In this document: positions 52,700 to 61,480 of the stretch, one piece after another
Layout of the letters: the number at the start of each line of letters is the position of its first letter
How positions within the stretch are numbered: position 1 is the first letter of the stretch
NCBI GenBank assembly: GCA_013397695.1
Contig: VYZI01000147.1
Location: 1 to 64,000, forward strand
From: Centropus unirufus
Taxonomy: Eukaryota > Chordata > Aves > Cuculiformes > Centropidae
Reading direction: 5' to 3'
DNA: 64,000 nucleotides
Notes under the pieces: generated by a model
Told to the model about the DNA's origin: nothing
Databases searched by the model: none
The model's input: only the letters and a program-made list of their open reading frames with translations
Translations under genes and position numbers: made by a program

Positions 52700-53220
52700 C
52701 CCCAACCTGCTGCTCCTGTGATACCAAAACCACCAGAAAATAAAAAGTACGACTCGTTTTGCAGTTTTAGAAAGCGAGCATCCTCCATCAGGCCTGGGCA
52801 ACATGAGGAATGTCCACCAGTCGTGTGCAACGAGACAAGGGCTGGTTGCAGGATGTATTTCCCACTTAAATGCATATGTATAGATTTTCCCAGCAATCTT
52901 ACGCATATTCTATTACTTTCCAAGGACTGACTTTAATGTTATCGTGCACTTCCCAGCAGTGAAGTTCTTGCTAATTTGGAGCTCCGGAGCCAGCGCTGTG
53001 CCTGGCCTTTGGGATAGGGAGGACTGCAGAGGGGATTGCAAGGGACACGTTTGTCTGGCACGGATCCATGCTCCACACCTGCCGTTCCCCACCGAACGAA
53101 CAGCGTCGGGAAAAACACCATTTTAAAGAAAACACGCTATGAGAGGGACATTGTGACGAGCTTTGAGGGCGCAGAATTATTTGGTGAAGCCGAACTCAAG
53201 CTCAAATGGAAAACATTCCG
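52700..53220 (-). repeat. Inverted repeat arm B (partner at 29,868-30,385)
   Basis: This is the reverse-complement partner of arm A, with the same ordered blocks read on the minus strand. Its outer end abuts the second CpG island, the probable PUS7 promoter. Its inner end is followed by unique DNA and then CR1 tails. The divergence between arms rules out a recent copying artefact. Confidence 0.88.
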
Positions 53221-53229
53221 CCTCCTTTT

Positions 53230-54110
53230 CCCACAGTAACGGCTTGTTGGACCAGGGGGCGCCGCTGCCCCGGGGCCGCTCCCCGGCCCGGGATCTCGTT
53301 CCTGGAGCACGGCTCGGCCAGGCCGGGGCCGGCCCGGGGCTGCGGGAGCAGGGATGACCGAGGGCGGCGGTCCCGGGGCTGCGGGCCCTGGCGGGGGCGG
53401 NNNNNNNNNNNNNNNNNNNNNNNNNNNNNNNNNNNNNNNNNNNNNNNNNNNNNNNNNNNNNNNNNNNNNNNNNNNNNNNNNNNNNNNNNNNNNNNNNNNN
53501 NNNNNNNNNNNNNNNNNNNNNNNNNNNNNNNNNNNNNNNNNNNNNNNNNNNNNNNNNNNNNNNNNNNNNNNNNNNNNNNNNNNNNNNNNNNNNNNNNNNN
53601 NNNNNNNNNNNNNNNNNNNNNNNNNNNNNNNNNNNNNNNNNNNNNNNNNNNNNNNNNNNNNNNNNNNNNNNNNNNNNNNNNNNNNNNNNNNNNNNNNNNN
53701 NNNNNNNNNNNNNNNNNNNNNNNNNNNNNNNNNNNNNNNNNNNNNNNNNNNNNNNNNNNNNNNNNNNNNNNNNNNNNNNNNNNNNNNNNNNNNNNNNNNN
53801 NNNNNNNNNNNNNNNNNNNNNNNNNNNNNNNNNNNNNNNNNNNNNNNNNNNNNNNNNNNNNNNNNNNNNNNNNNNNNNNNNNNNNNNNNNNNNNNNNNNN
53901 NNNNNNNNNNNNNNNNNNNNNNNNNNNNNNNNNNNNNNNCCCGGATCCCGGGCAGCTTGCGCCGGGCTTTCCCTGCCCGCTGCGGCCGCGTGGTGCCCGG
54001 GAGCCGCCGCCTCCCGCCCAGCCTCGGCAGCCCCGGCGCCGCCCCGGGCTGGGGGATTCCCGCTTGGAAATGGGGATTGGCTCCCAAAACACAGCCACGT
54101 TACTGGCGAT
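53230..54110. promoter_or_regulatory. CpG island, probable PUS7 promoter, interrupted by an assembly gap
   Basis: Sequence on both sides of the gap is very rich in G, C and CpG, unlike the AT-rich DNA around it, and it ends sharply near 54,110. It lies about 3.9 kb upstream of the PUS7 start codon. No other gene begins here that I can recognise, so it is the natural candidate for the PUS7 promoter and first non-coding exon. The transcription start may be inside the gap (53,401-53,939). I found no convincing TATA box, as is usual for CpG-island promoters. Confidence 0.6.
53401..53939. other. Assembly gap (539 N) in CpG island
   Basis: A run of N within a GC-rich island, a typical place for sequencing drop-out. 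Frames drawn across it are meaningless. Confidence 1.
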
Positions 54111-54802
54111 GGGAAAACGTACCCGGAGTATGCACTGTGGTTTCGGGATTTGAGGGCTTTGGACAAGCAGATCCATGTTTATGTTATAAAAAAATTCCAT
54201 ACTGAAAATGAGAATGAAGGGGACAATTGTCGAAAAGCACTGTTTTCACTCAGGAGTTTACAGGTTTTCTGTCTTTTTTTTTTTAAAAAAAAACTACTCA
54301 GTGCCTCAAAAAAAAAAAAAAAGGTGAAAATCAACTTTAGTAAATAGTCCTGGCTGGATCAGATGAGGGAATGGATCGCAGAGCCCGTTAGCAGCCGTGT
54401 ACCGTTAATACATTGCATCTTGCTGGTTGTAGAACATGTGGCTGTGTGGAATCTTTTGAGATTCCAGCTGTGTTGCCAATGTCTGCCATCCTTTCTGCCT
54501 GAAAGAGCTAGGTGTTCCTGCATTCCACCCTGTCTAGAGTTCAGAGCGGAATGCTGTGGAGTTAGAGGGGAGAGAGGATGCTTCCATAGCGTAGCTCAGG
54601 CAAGCTGAAGGAGTCTGGGACTTTACAGCTTTCACCAGGAGGGAAGAGTGGCACTGGAGAAATATGGAGAAGGTTGTATTTCCCTGGGTCAGTTTGATGC
54701 TAAGAAGTAGAAAGCACAAACTTGATACAGGAACGTGATGCTCCAGCAGCTCTTTGTTATCCATAGGGATCGGTAAAATGGGAAGCAGCCATTGCACTGC
54801 TG

Positions 54803-55051
54803 TCACTTGAATGTCGAGTTCCCAGTGTCGTTGTGTATGCTCTTCTTGTGCTTCTTCTTCTTAAACCTCGAGTACAGCGTGTGCCGAAAGGGGCCGGCCC
54901 TTTTGAGGGCGCCGGGCTGGGGGGACCCCCTCACCCCACTCTGAGGGCCCTGCGCTGGGAGCTCCTCATGAGCTGAGCTTCTTATTTGGGCGCTGGGCTT
55001 TCCTGATGTCTCCTGGCCTGCCTGAAGGGTTTGCGTCCGAGCACTGCTGTG
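54803..55051 (-). CDS. Unassigned minus-strand terminal open frame with lysine-rich C terminus
   Basis: On the minus strand an 82-codon open frame ends in TGA at 54,803-54,805. It has no ATG, so it would need an upstream exon. It is GC-rich compared with its flanks. The peptide is hydrophilic (for example HEELPAQGPQSGVRGSPQPG) and ends HTLYSRFKKKKHKKSIHND followed by TGNSTFK. It looks more like a real protein end than the surrounding chance frames, with a basic cluster typical of nuclear proteins. I do not recognise the family. No strong acceptor was found at its left (5') side. It could be the last exon of a gene antisense to PUS7, a processed pseudogene remnant, or chance. Confidence 0.3.
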   Translation of the reverse strand, partial: HSSARTQTLQAGQETSGKPSAQIRSSAHEELPAQGPQSGVRGSPQPGALKRAGPFRHTLYSRFKKKKHKKSIHNDTGNSTFK

Positions 55052-56848
55052 TCAGCGTCCCCTCTCATCAGTTGCCTTTTATTTCAAGTCTCCCTGAGAA
55101 CCCAGGTACCGCTCCAGAAGTGATCACTTGGTGCTCCTTGCTGGGGACAGTCACGTCCTTCATCTACAGCAGTAAATTCCGTCTCTGCCAAAACAGGCTC
55201 TGAAATTCTGCAGAGATGCTGTTTGTGCAGATTCTGGCTTTTATGGAAACACCTGTTTGCTAGGAAAAGGGCTGAGACAGTTGAGCAGCTGTCAGCAAAT
55301 AAAAGGCCCCTCTCACTCGCAGTGTGCCGCACTTAATTTCAGCAGGATAATTATTTGACATCATCCCAGGTGACGGCCACCACTTGGCACAGGATGGTGC
55401 TTCCTCTGCTGTGAGGACAGGCTGTTATCTGCCATCTTGGCAGGGTTTGTGGCTGATGTTGAATTATTCCAGCAGTTTGTATCATTCAGTAACAAGGTTT
55501 TACAATTCTATTTTAGGATCACAAGATTTGTCTTGGTGCTGCCTTTGGCAGATGTCTCAGGATCTCACTGCGCCAAGTGTTGTTCTGTTTGCCATGTGAA
55601 AACGTTCACAAGCCATCTAGAAGCCTTTTCCACATCGGTGCTTTATAACCCAGGCTCTGTAAGTTTGGATACAGAGAAAACAAATCTGGGAATGCTGGTG
55701 AATTGCTTGTCTTGGCTGTGGTTTATTTTAATTTTTAAAGGACTTTATTTTTATTTTAATGTGGTTTTGTTTGAGGACAAACTTGAAATTGGTGCTTTCT
55801 GCTTGAAGGTACATTGATCTGCATATTCCACTTTCTTTTGCATGTGTTTTGTCTCTCCTCTCTTCAGGCAATATATACACTTCTTTACAAGTCTCTCCTT
55901 ATTTCCCTTTTGTCCATTCTTTTATCTAGTATCCATTTTCACTTCTTCATTTGAGCAAAACATTTCAGGTGTTTCTACAATGTTGTTACTGCCTCTTCAT
56001 CCTAAGTTTGTGACCTCTACAGCAGAAAGTCCAGGCAATGAAATTGGAGGTGGCTCACAGCGAACTGATAACACTTTATTAACAACCCATCTCATGGTGA
56101 TTATCGAGTAATGAGTCTTCCTATAAAAACATACCCTTAAAAATTTAATAGAATAGGCTTTCTAGCAGCTGGACAAATAATACAGGATGATATGTGAAGC
56201 TCTGAAATAATGTTTGGTTACTTTCTCAGTAAGAGATGGATCTTGTTAACCTAGAAATTTGCCTGTTGATGTGGGCGAAGCTGTCTTGGTGTGGGGTATT
56301 TGATTTATTGCCAGTTAACATGATCTTTTAATTACTGATCTGGCTAGTGAGATACAAAGAGCACAAGCAGTTAAACACTTGGGGCAAATTTCTTTCTTCC
56401 TCCATCCCCAGACTCGCTTTCACTCCAGACGCATCATCTTCCCTCCCCTGGTTGTCCCCGCAGCTTGCACTCCATCCCTTAGGCAAGGTAGAGCTGGTGC
56501 AGGAAGTTGAGGGTGTTGCATGGAGGAGTTTTCCTGCTTCTTTCTCATTTCTTCTGTTTCCATGTAGGCCCTTCATGGGCCGTGGTCTCCTCAAGGATAT
56601 CCCTGCTCTGATGTGGAAAGCCTCCTTCCAAGAGTGTATTTCCAGTGCCCAGTAATGTCCTTTCCTTGTGCCTTCCCCTGTGTCATTTAGTGAGCTGTCA
56701 CACACTTCCTCCTGTGTTTCCTGTTGTATGTTCTGCCACTGGCAACTCCTGGTCTGATCCATTACGGAACCAGCTGTAATCTTCCATGACCAGCAGAGGG
56801 AAGTTGATGGCCTCCTCCCATGCAGTCCCTTGCTACCAAAACCTCTAG

Positions 56849-56936
56849 TTTATGCCAAATATACTGATGTGCCAGTGAGAATGGTCCTGTGGTTTATCCC
56901 AAATATACTGGTGTGCCAGTGAGAAGGGTCCTGTTG
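56849..56936. repeat. Tandem duplication of a 44-bp unit
   Basis: Units 56,849-56,892 and 56,893-56,936 share CCAAATATACTG, TGTGCCAGTGAGAA and GGTCCTGT, differing at about five positions. Confidence 0.9.
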
Positions 56937-57225
56937 CTGCCGAAGGTTCCATCTCCTTTCATAAACACAGAAATAAAGCCAAACTTCTCTGCTGTAGCTT
57001 GCTAAATAGCAATATGGTATTGTGTCATTAGGTTGGTAACACATTTACAGTTGTATTTGTTATTAACTTGTCCTTATGAGTAGTTGTACCTGCTCCCATA
57101 TAGCTAGCGACACCAGTGTTCAGCAGTGGCTGGTTTCTGTAGTGGTTACATTCCTGCATGTTTTCATAATTGTGGTTTTTGTCTAAAACTTTCTCAAAGA
57201 GTTAATTTTCCCCTGTTTTTTTCAG

Positions 57226-57304
57226 AGCTGAAGGTACTAATTCTGCTGACGCAGAGGTGGCAGCTCACGTTGCCAGGGAAGAGTCAGAGCTCTGCTCCAC
57301 CAGT
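57226..57304 (+). other. PUS7: Candidate 5' UTR exon of PUS7
   Basis: A 79-base stretch has a strong acceptor (CCCCTGTTTTTTTCAG at 57225) and a strong donor (CACCAGT/GTGAGT at 57304/57305). It lies 640 bases upstream of the first coding exon on the same strand. Joined to that exon, its open frame runs into the in-frame TAA just before the PUS7 ATG, so it would be non-coding leader. The call rests on splice-site quality alone; a chance pair of sites cannot be excluded. Confidence 0.45.
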
Positions 57305-57944
57305 GTGAGTAGTTGTGTTCTTCTCGGAGATCACTTCACTTCTGTGTTGTTTTGTTTGTCCTACTCCTTCAATGATTTTTTTATCCTGTCCCTCTTATCC
57401 TTTGGTCCTAATTGCTCCTCCTTGAGTTCTGTGGGGGATTGTGTGTGTGAGAAGAGATGAACCCAGGAAAAGGAAGAGGAGATTTTGAGTTTGGGGGAAT
57501 TGAGCCATCCTGTCTCAATCCTGGCAAGATGTAATCTTGCAGGAATAAGGCATAATTGAGGGTAGCCATATTTGACAGAAGACTTGGGAACAAAAAGTTT
57601 CTTAGGTACTACACTGCTACTGACAGCAAAGCCTGCTGGATGCAGCTGTGGTAGGGGTCGGCAAGGCTAACGATGGTGGGAAATGGTTGGTGTAGTATTG
57701 AATCCTGCTCTTCTGTAGCCTAACATGGATGTGCTGCCTCAGATGGGCATTAAGTCCTCTTACCATCGCCCTTCTCTCTTCCTACATACCCGTTGTTTCT
57801 AGCTGTATGAAATCTTTACTTAATGCAGAAAGTCATGTGGTTTTGCTGAACTGGTGCAGGGTGCAGAGTCCTTGGAGTGAGGAGGCTGTGTATTGATATT
57901 GCTCTAAAGCAGTCAAGAAATAAGCCATTCTTCTTGTTCTTCAG
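57305..57944 (+). other. PUS7: PUS7 upstream intron (inferred)
   Basis: Lies between the candidate leader exon and the first coding exon. It holds nothing else I can recognise. Confidence 0.45.
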
Positions 57945-58338
57945 GGCCTTCTGTCCTACACTGTGCCTTAAACATGGAAACTGTAGAAATGAATAACGTA
58001 TCCTTGAAACGTCCTCGCTCTGAGGACGATGTGGCTAATGCAGATGAAATTAAAAGGCAGAAGATCTCAGAGAAGTCAAAGACGGGGAATGACTCTGGGC
58101 AGAGCATCGAGGCTGTATCAGAACAACCTGATAAACCTCTGCTTGAGGAGACAAAAAATGAAACAATCCCCAATGAGGAAGGTGAGGAGCAGGAGGATGA
58201 GGAACTGGAGGACAGCGATGAAGATGGAGATCCAGAGAGCTTTGCAGACATGATGAAGCATGGACTGACAGAAAGTGATGTTGGCATAACTAAATTTGTC
58301 AGCTCTCATAAGGGGTTTTCTGGAATCTTAAAAGAGAG
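57945..58338 (+). CDS. PUS7: PUS7 first coding exon, with 29 bases of 5' UTR
   Basis: The acceptor is a pyrimidine-rich run ending in TTCTTCAG at 57944, and the donor is GAGAG/GTAACT at 58338/58339. The start ATG is at 57974. It is preferred because an in-frame TAA lies 6 bases upstream (57968-57970), no earlier ATG occurs in the exon, and the peptide aligns with the N terminus of known PUS7. The exon carries 121 complete codons and ends in phase 2 (AG, completed by A of the next exon to give Arg). The encoded region is hydrophilic and acidic, with a probable nuclear localisation patch (KRQK), in keeping with nuclear PUS7. This N-terminal linker is the least conserved part of the family, so sequence differences here carry little weight. 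Confidence 0.95.
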
Positions 58339-61300
58339 GTAACTTTGTCTTATTACATTTGTTAAGCAGCTATTCTACATTTTCCTTTTGTGACTTGCAG
58401 GACACAATGGTATTACATGCAGCCACTTGGACGTTCTTCACTTTCTTTTCCTAGCGCTGAGACTGGAGGAAAAGTTTTTAATTTTCAACTTTTCTAGGTC
58501 GTTTTTCTCCCCCTCACCTTCCACCCCGTCTTTCCTGTCAAGTGGAGCTCTGAAGAACGAAGCTGTATATGCATAGAAATACATGATTACCCTGACCACC
58601 TTTGCCATTTGTCTCGCTCTCTGGCAGCAGCATACAGCTAAAAAACTTGTGCAGCGCACCCCCCTTTTGTACCACTCTTCTGTGCTGACAGGAGGTGCAC
58701 TGGAGAACTGTATTAAAACCATCCCTCCCTGGTTCTTTGCTTTTCCCTTACTTTTTCATGCTAATGTCTTTAGGCATTCATATGCTTTAAATTACAGTCT
58801 GATCAGTTGTAATGTCCCTTATAAAACATAAAAGGGGATTTTATAACTCAGAATGTCTTGATTTTACTTCATATACTTAGTAAGATATTGGGGTTCAGTA
58901 GCTTTTTCTAAATGAAACTTCTAGGTTTTAAATTAAATATCTTTGAATAAAACAATGAAAATGCAAAAACTCATTGAAGTGAGAATCATTGTTGCCCTGA
59001 CTTAGCAAAGCAGTTAAAGACGCTTTGTTTACACACTGAGAAGTTGCTGATTTTAAATATTGGCTTCATTTGTAGATCATTTTACATAATAAAGTTATAT
59101 GTGCCTATTATATATGCATTTAATCTCTCTATGCAGCATGAAAGAGCTGGCATAATCTTTCACAGTCTGTGCTGAAACTCCTGGAAAATGTGCCAATTTT
59201 GAACCAAGGTGGCCCAAGGTTGCTGAGTGGTAGGAACATTTGTGGGCTCACGGTTTTCCTGTGGTCCTAGTTTATAACACGTGTCATTAATTTAGTCCTG
59301 CCATGTTTATGCTACCAGTCATGAGCACATCTAGACAGCTACAGATAATGAAAGAGAGGACACATAAAAATCTTCTACCAATTGATGTATGACTGCTCAG
59401 AGATATGGCAAACGGAGGCTTGGGAGGAGATAGCATTTCCATGGTGAAGCTTTATCTTTCAGTATTCATAGACTGAGACTTTTTTTTTTTGCTTTACAAA
59501 CAAATGCTATTTAAAAGTTATTTGGTGATGGCAAGATAGGCAGTCTGTGCTCTTGTAAAGTCAGGATTTTTTAATTATTTGGCATAGTGACTGTATTAAA
59601 AATGTCACAGTCATGTTCTTTGCTGTCACAGAACGTGCAGAGTAGCTGTTTATTTGAAAGAGGTTCTCTATAACTGAATATACGTAACGGAGCTGAATCC
59701 CTCCACTTTTCTTAAAGAGTGACTAACATGGATTTTATTTTGCAGGTCATTTGAAGTGGCAGAGTTAAGGCATTTATGCTCTTGTTGTAGCAATGCAGTA
59801 GAGACTGACTTGTCAGTAATAACAGGCTCAGGATATGCATTACTGGTCTGTGCAAGCCACTAAGAAGCTGTCTTAGAATAACTACCCAGGTGTTTGGTTA
59901 TCTGCAAAGAAGTCTGCTGTGCGTAGATGTGCCAGCTGTTCCTCTGTGTTCTCCTGGTATTCTTCTGAGGGGTGGGAGTAGTTACAGCTTTCTTACAGCT
60001 GAATTTTCTTTTATGCGAATGGAATTACGTGAATTTAGGGTCCTTGAGTGAATTCTGCTAACAGCTTCTTGATGTGATGTGGGTATTTTATTTTTTAATT
60101 AAAAAATTAATGCATGTTTTTTCCTGTCAGATACTCGGACTTTGTTGTCCATGAAATAGGCAAAGATGGTCGTGTGATCCATTTAGATGACTTTTCTGTT
60201 CCCGTGGATGATGAGGTAAATGTTGAGGTAAAGATTCAGCAACGGCTGTGCTCCTTAAGCAAAAAAGCATCAAAATCACTGAGAGTTGTTCTGCGAATGT
60301 CGTTCATTGAATGTTTGTTTTCCCCTCCTCAAATATGTATTAGGACCCATCAGAAGAAACATTTACAGTTTTGTCAGACGAAGACAAGCAGCGTTTAGAG
60401 GAGCTCCAGCTTATTAAGAATAAGGAAACCAGTGTTGCCATAGAGGTAAAACTCATAAATTAAATAAAATTGGGGGCGGGGGGAGAGTGAGTGGAAAGTA
60501 CGTGCTTTCTGGTGCATGTAAGGTGTAAGAGCAGTTTGAACATGATACAACAGGTAATAATGAAATGCTTCCAGTTTAGGGTTTAACTCTCTAAAGCCCT
60601 ACAGATGTACTCAAATTTGTGGACAAGAGTTGTCATTTTGATTTTGATGGGGCTGTACATGTGAACTCAAATACACATCTTAATTTCTGTAGTGTTAAAA
60701 GCTTCCTTGCAGTATTTTGGTTTTCTGTCAAGTAGAATTTTGTGGAATAATTATGTAAGAAGGATTAAATAAAACATCCCATCCTGATGAAAGACTACTT
60801 TCAAGGTCAGTGTTTAGTGATTTAATAGAAAAAAAGATGTATATGCTCTTCTGTAATAAGGAAAATAAGAAGGTAGGAAATGAGATGAAAACCTGATATT
60901 TTTAAACATCCAAATATTCCATATACTTGAGGAGTAACTATTAATTTAAATTTGGGACACAGATGTGAGTAGGATTAAATCTGGTAATTTCAAATAAGCA
61001 TTCACACATTAAAGAATCTTATCTAGTGATTTTTTCCTTTAATGCATTATAGAAAAACTTCATTTTATTAGAGTTTTCATTAGAGGGAATTGTATTAAGC
61101 ACAGAAGAGAGGAATAATTCTTGACAATTTTCTTTCATGATTGTTGAGACTGGGGGTTGTAGCAGATTTATTTATTATTTTTCAAACAAATTTTAATAAG
61201 TAGGCCAGACATTTACAAATATACCTGTTCAGTTCTTTAGTGTGGTGTGCTTTAGCCATGCAGAATTTAACTCCGAGACCCTCTCCCCTTTTGTATTACT

Positions 61301-61480
61301 TTATTTGTTTTCTGCATGTGTTTATATAAACCCAGGTAATTGAAGACACCAAAGAAAAAAGAACAGTTATCCATCAGGCTGTGAAGTCCTTGTTTCCAGG
61401 ACTGGAGACTAAAACAGAAGATCGAGATGGAAAAAAATACATTATTGCTTATCATGCTGCTGGCAAAAAAGCACTGGCAA
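57974..61480 (+). CDS. PUS7: PUS7, pseudouridylate synthase 7, N-terminal part (4 coding exons, continues beyond window)
   Basis: PUS7 is a TruD-family enzyme that converts uridine to pseudouridine in tRNAs, mRNAs and small RNAs. The coding exons join as 57974-58338, 60131-60215, 60344-60445 and 61336-61480, in consistent phase with GT-AG borders, giving 232 codons plus one base. The protein starts METVEMNNVSLKRP, then has a charged linker with a KRQK basic patch and an acidic stretch (about residues 72-91). It continues with ESFADMMKHGLTESDVGIT, the TruD-type FVVHEIGKDGR motif (about 126-136), and KRTVIHQAVKSLFPGLETK. These blocks match vertebrate PUS7 as I know it. Human PUS7 has about 660 residues with the catalytic aspartate near 294, so the active site and TRUD domain are in later exons outside the window. 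I saw no frameshift or stop. The assignment is secure; only the 5' UTR and promoter are uncertain. Confidence 0.97.
58339..60130 (+). other. PUS7: PUS7 intron between coding exons 1 and 2
   Basis: An AT-rich 1.8 kb intron bounded by GTAACT and CTGTCAG. No internal exon or repeat family was recognised. Confidence 0.9.
60131..60215 (+). CDS. PUS7: PUS7 second coding exon (TruD FVVHEI motif)
   Basis: The acceptor is TTTTTTTCCTGTCAG at 60130, and the donor is GATGAG/GTAAAT at 60215/60216. The first base completes the Arg codon, then 28 codons follow, including YSDFVVHEIGKDGR. This matches the PEDF-V-E type motif near the N terminus of TruD enzymes. A second good donor, GTTGAG/GTAAAG, lies 12 bases downstream; using it would add four in-frame codons. 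Confidence 0.96.
60344..60445 (+). CDS. PUS7: PUS7 third coding exon
   Basis: The acceptor ends TATTAG at 60343, and the donor is ATAGAG/GTAAAA at 60445/60446. It holds 34 complete codons in phase 0, beginning DPSEETFTVLSDEDKQRLEE and ending NKETSVAIE, which closely match PUS7. The preceding intron is only 128 bases. Confidence 0.96.
60446..61335 (+). other. PUS7: PUS7 intron between coding exons 3 and 4
   Basis: An AT-rich 890-base intron with a G-run (GGGGGCGGGGGGAG) near its 5' end, which could act as an intronic splicing enhancer. No other feature is seen. Confidence 0.9.
61336..61480 (+). CDS. PUS7: PUS7 fourth coding exon
   Basis: The acceptor is AAACCCAG at 61335, and the donor is GGCAA/GTGAGT at 61480/61481. 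It holds 48 codons plus one base, from VIEDTKEKRTVIHQAVK to YIIAYHAAGKKALA, strongly matching PUS7. It ends in phase 1. The next exon is not found before the window ends, so the following intron is longer than 2.5 kb. Confidence 0.96.

Larger units (their letters stand above)
54111..57225. other. DNA between CpG island and PUS7 leader exon
   Basis: Includes T-run/A-run pairs at 54,275-54,320, the minus-strand open frame at 54,803-55,051 and a 44-bp tandem duplication near 56.85 kb. Otherwise it is probably the first intron of PUS7. No other exon is supported. Confidence 0.5.

Noticed and set aside
53137..54205. Five long open frames across the second gap (283-332 codons)
   Set aside because: Most of each frame is N; the flanking residues are low-complexity proline/arginine/glycine from CpG-island DNA in all frames.
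56328..56762. 144-codon minus-strand open frame in the PUS7 leader region
   Set aside because: No recognisable motif, and an opposing plus-strand frame is equally open. No splice borders were found.
57974..61480. Absence of the PUS7 catalytic aspartate as a sign of an inactive gene
   Set aside because: That residue is coded by later exons beyond the window; the visible part is intact.
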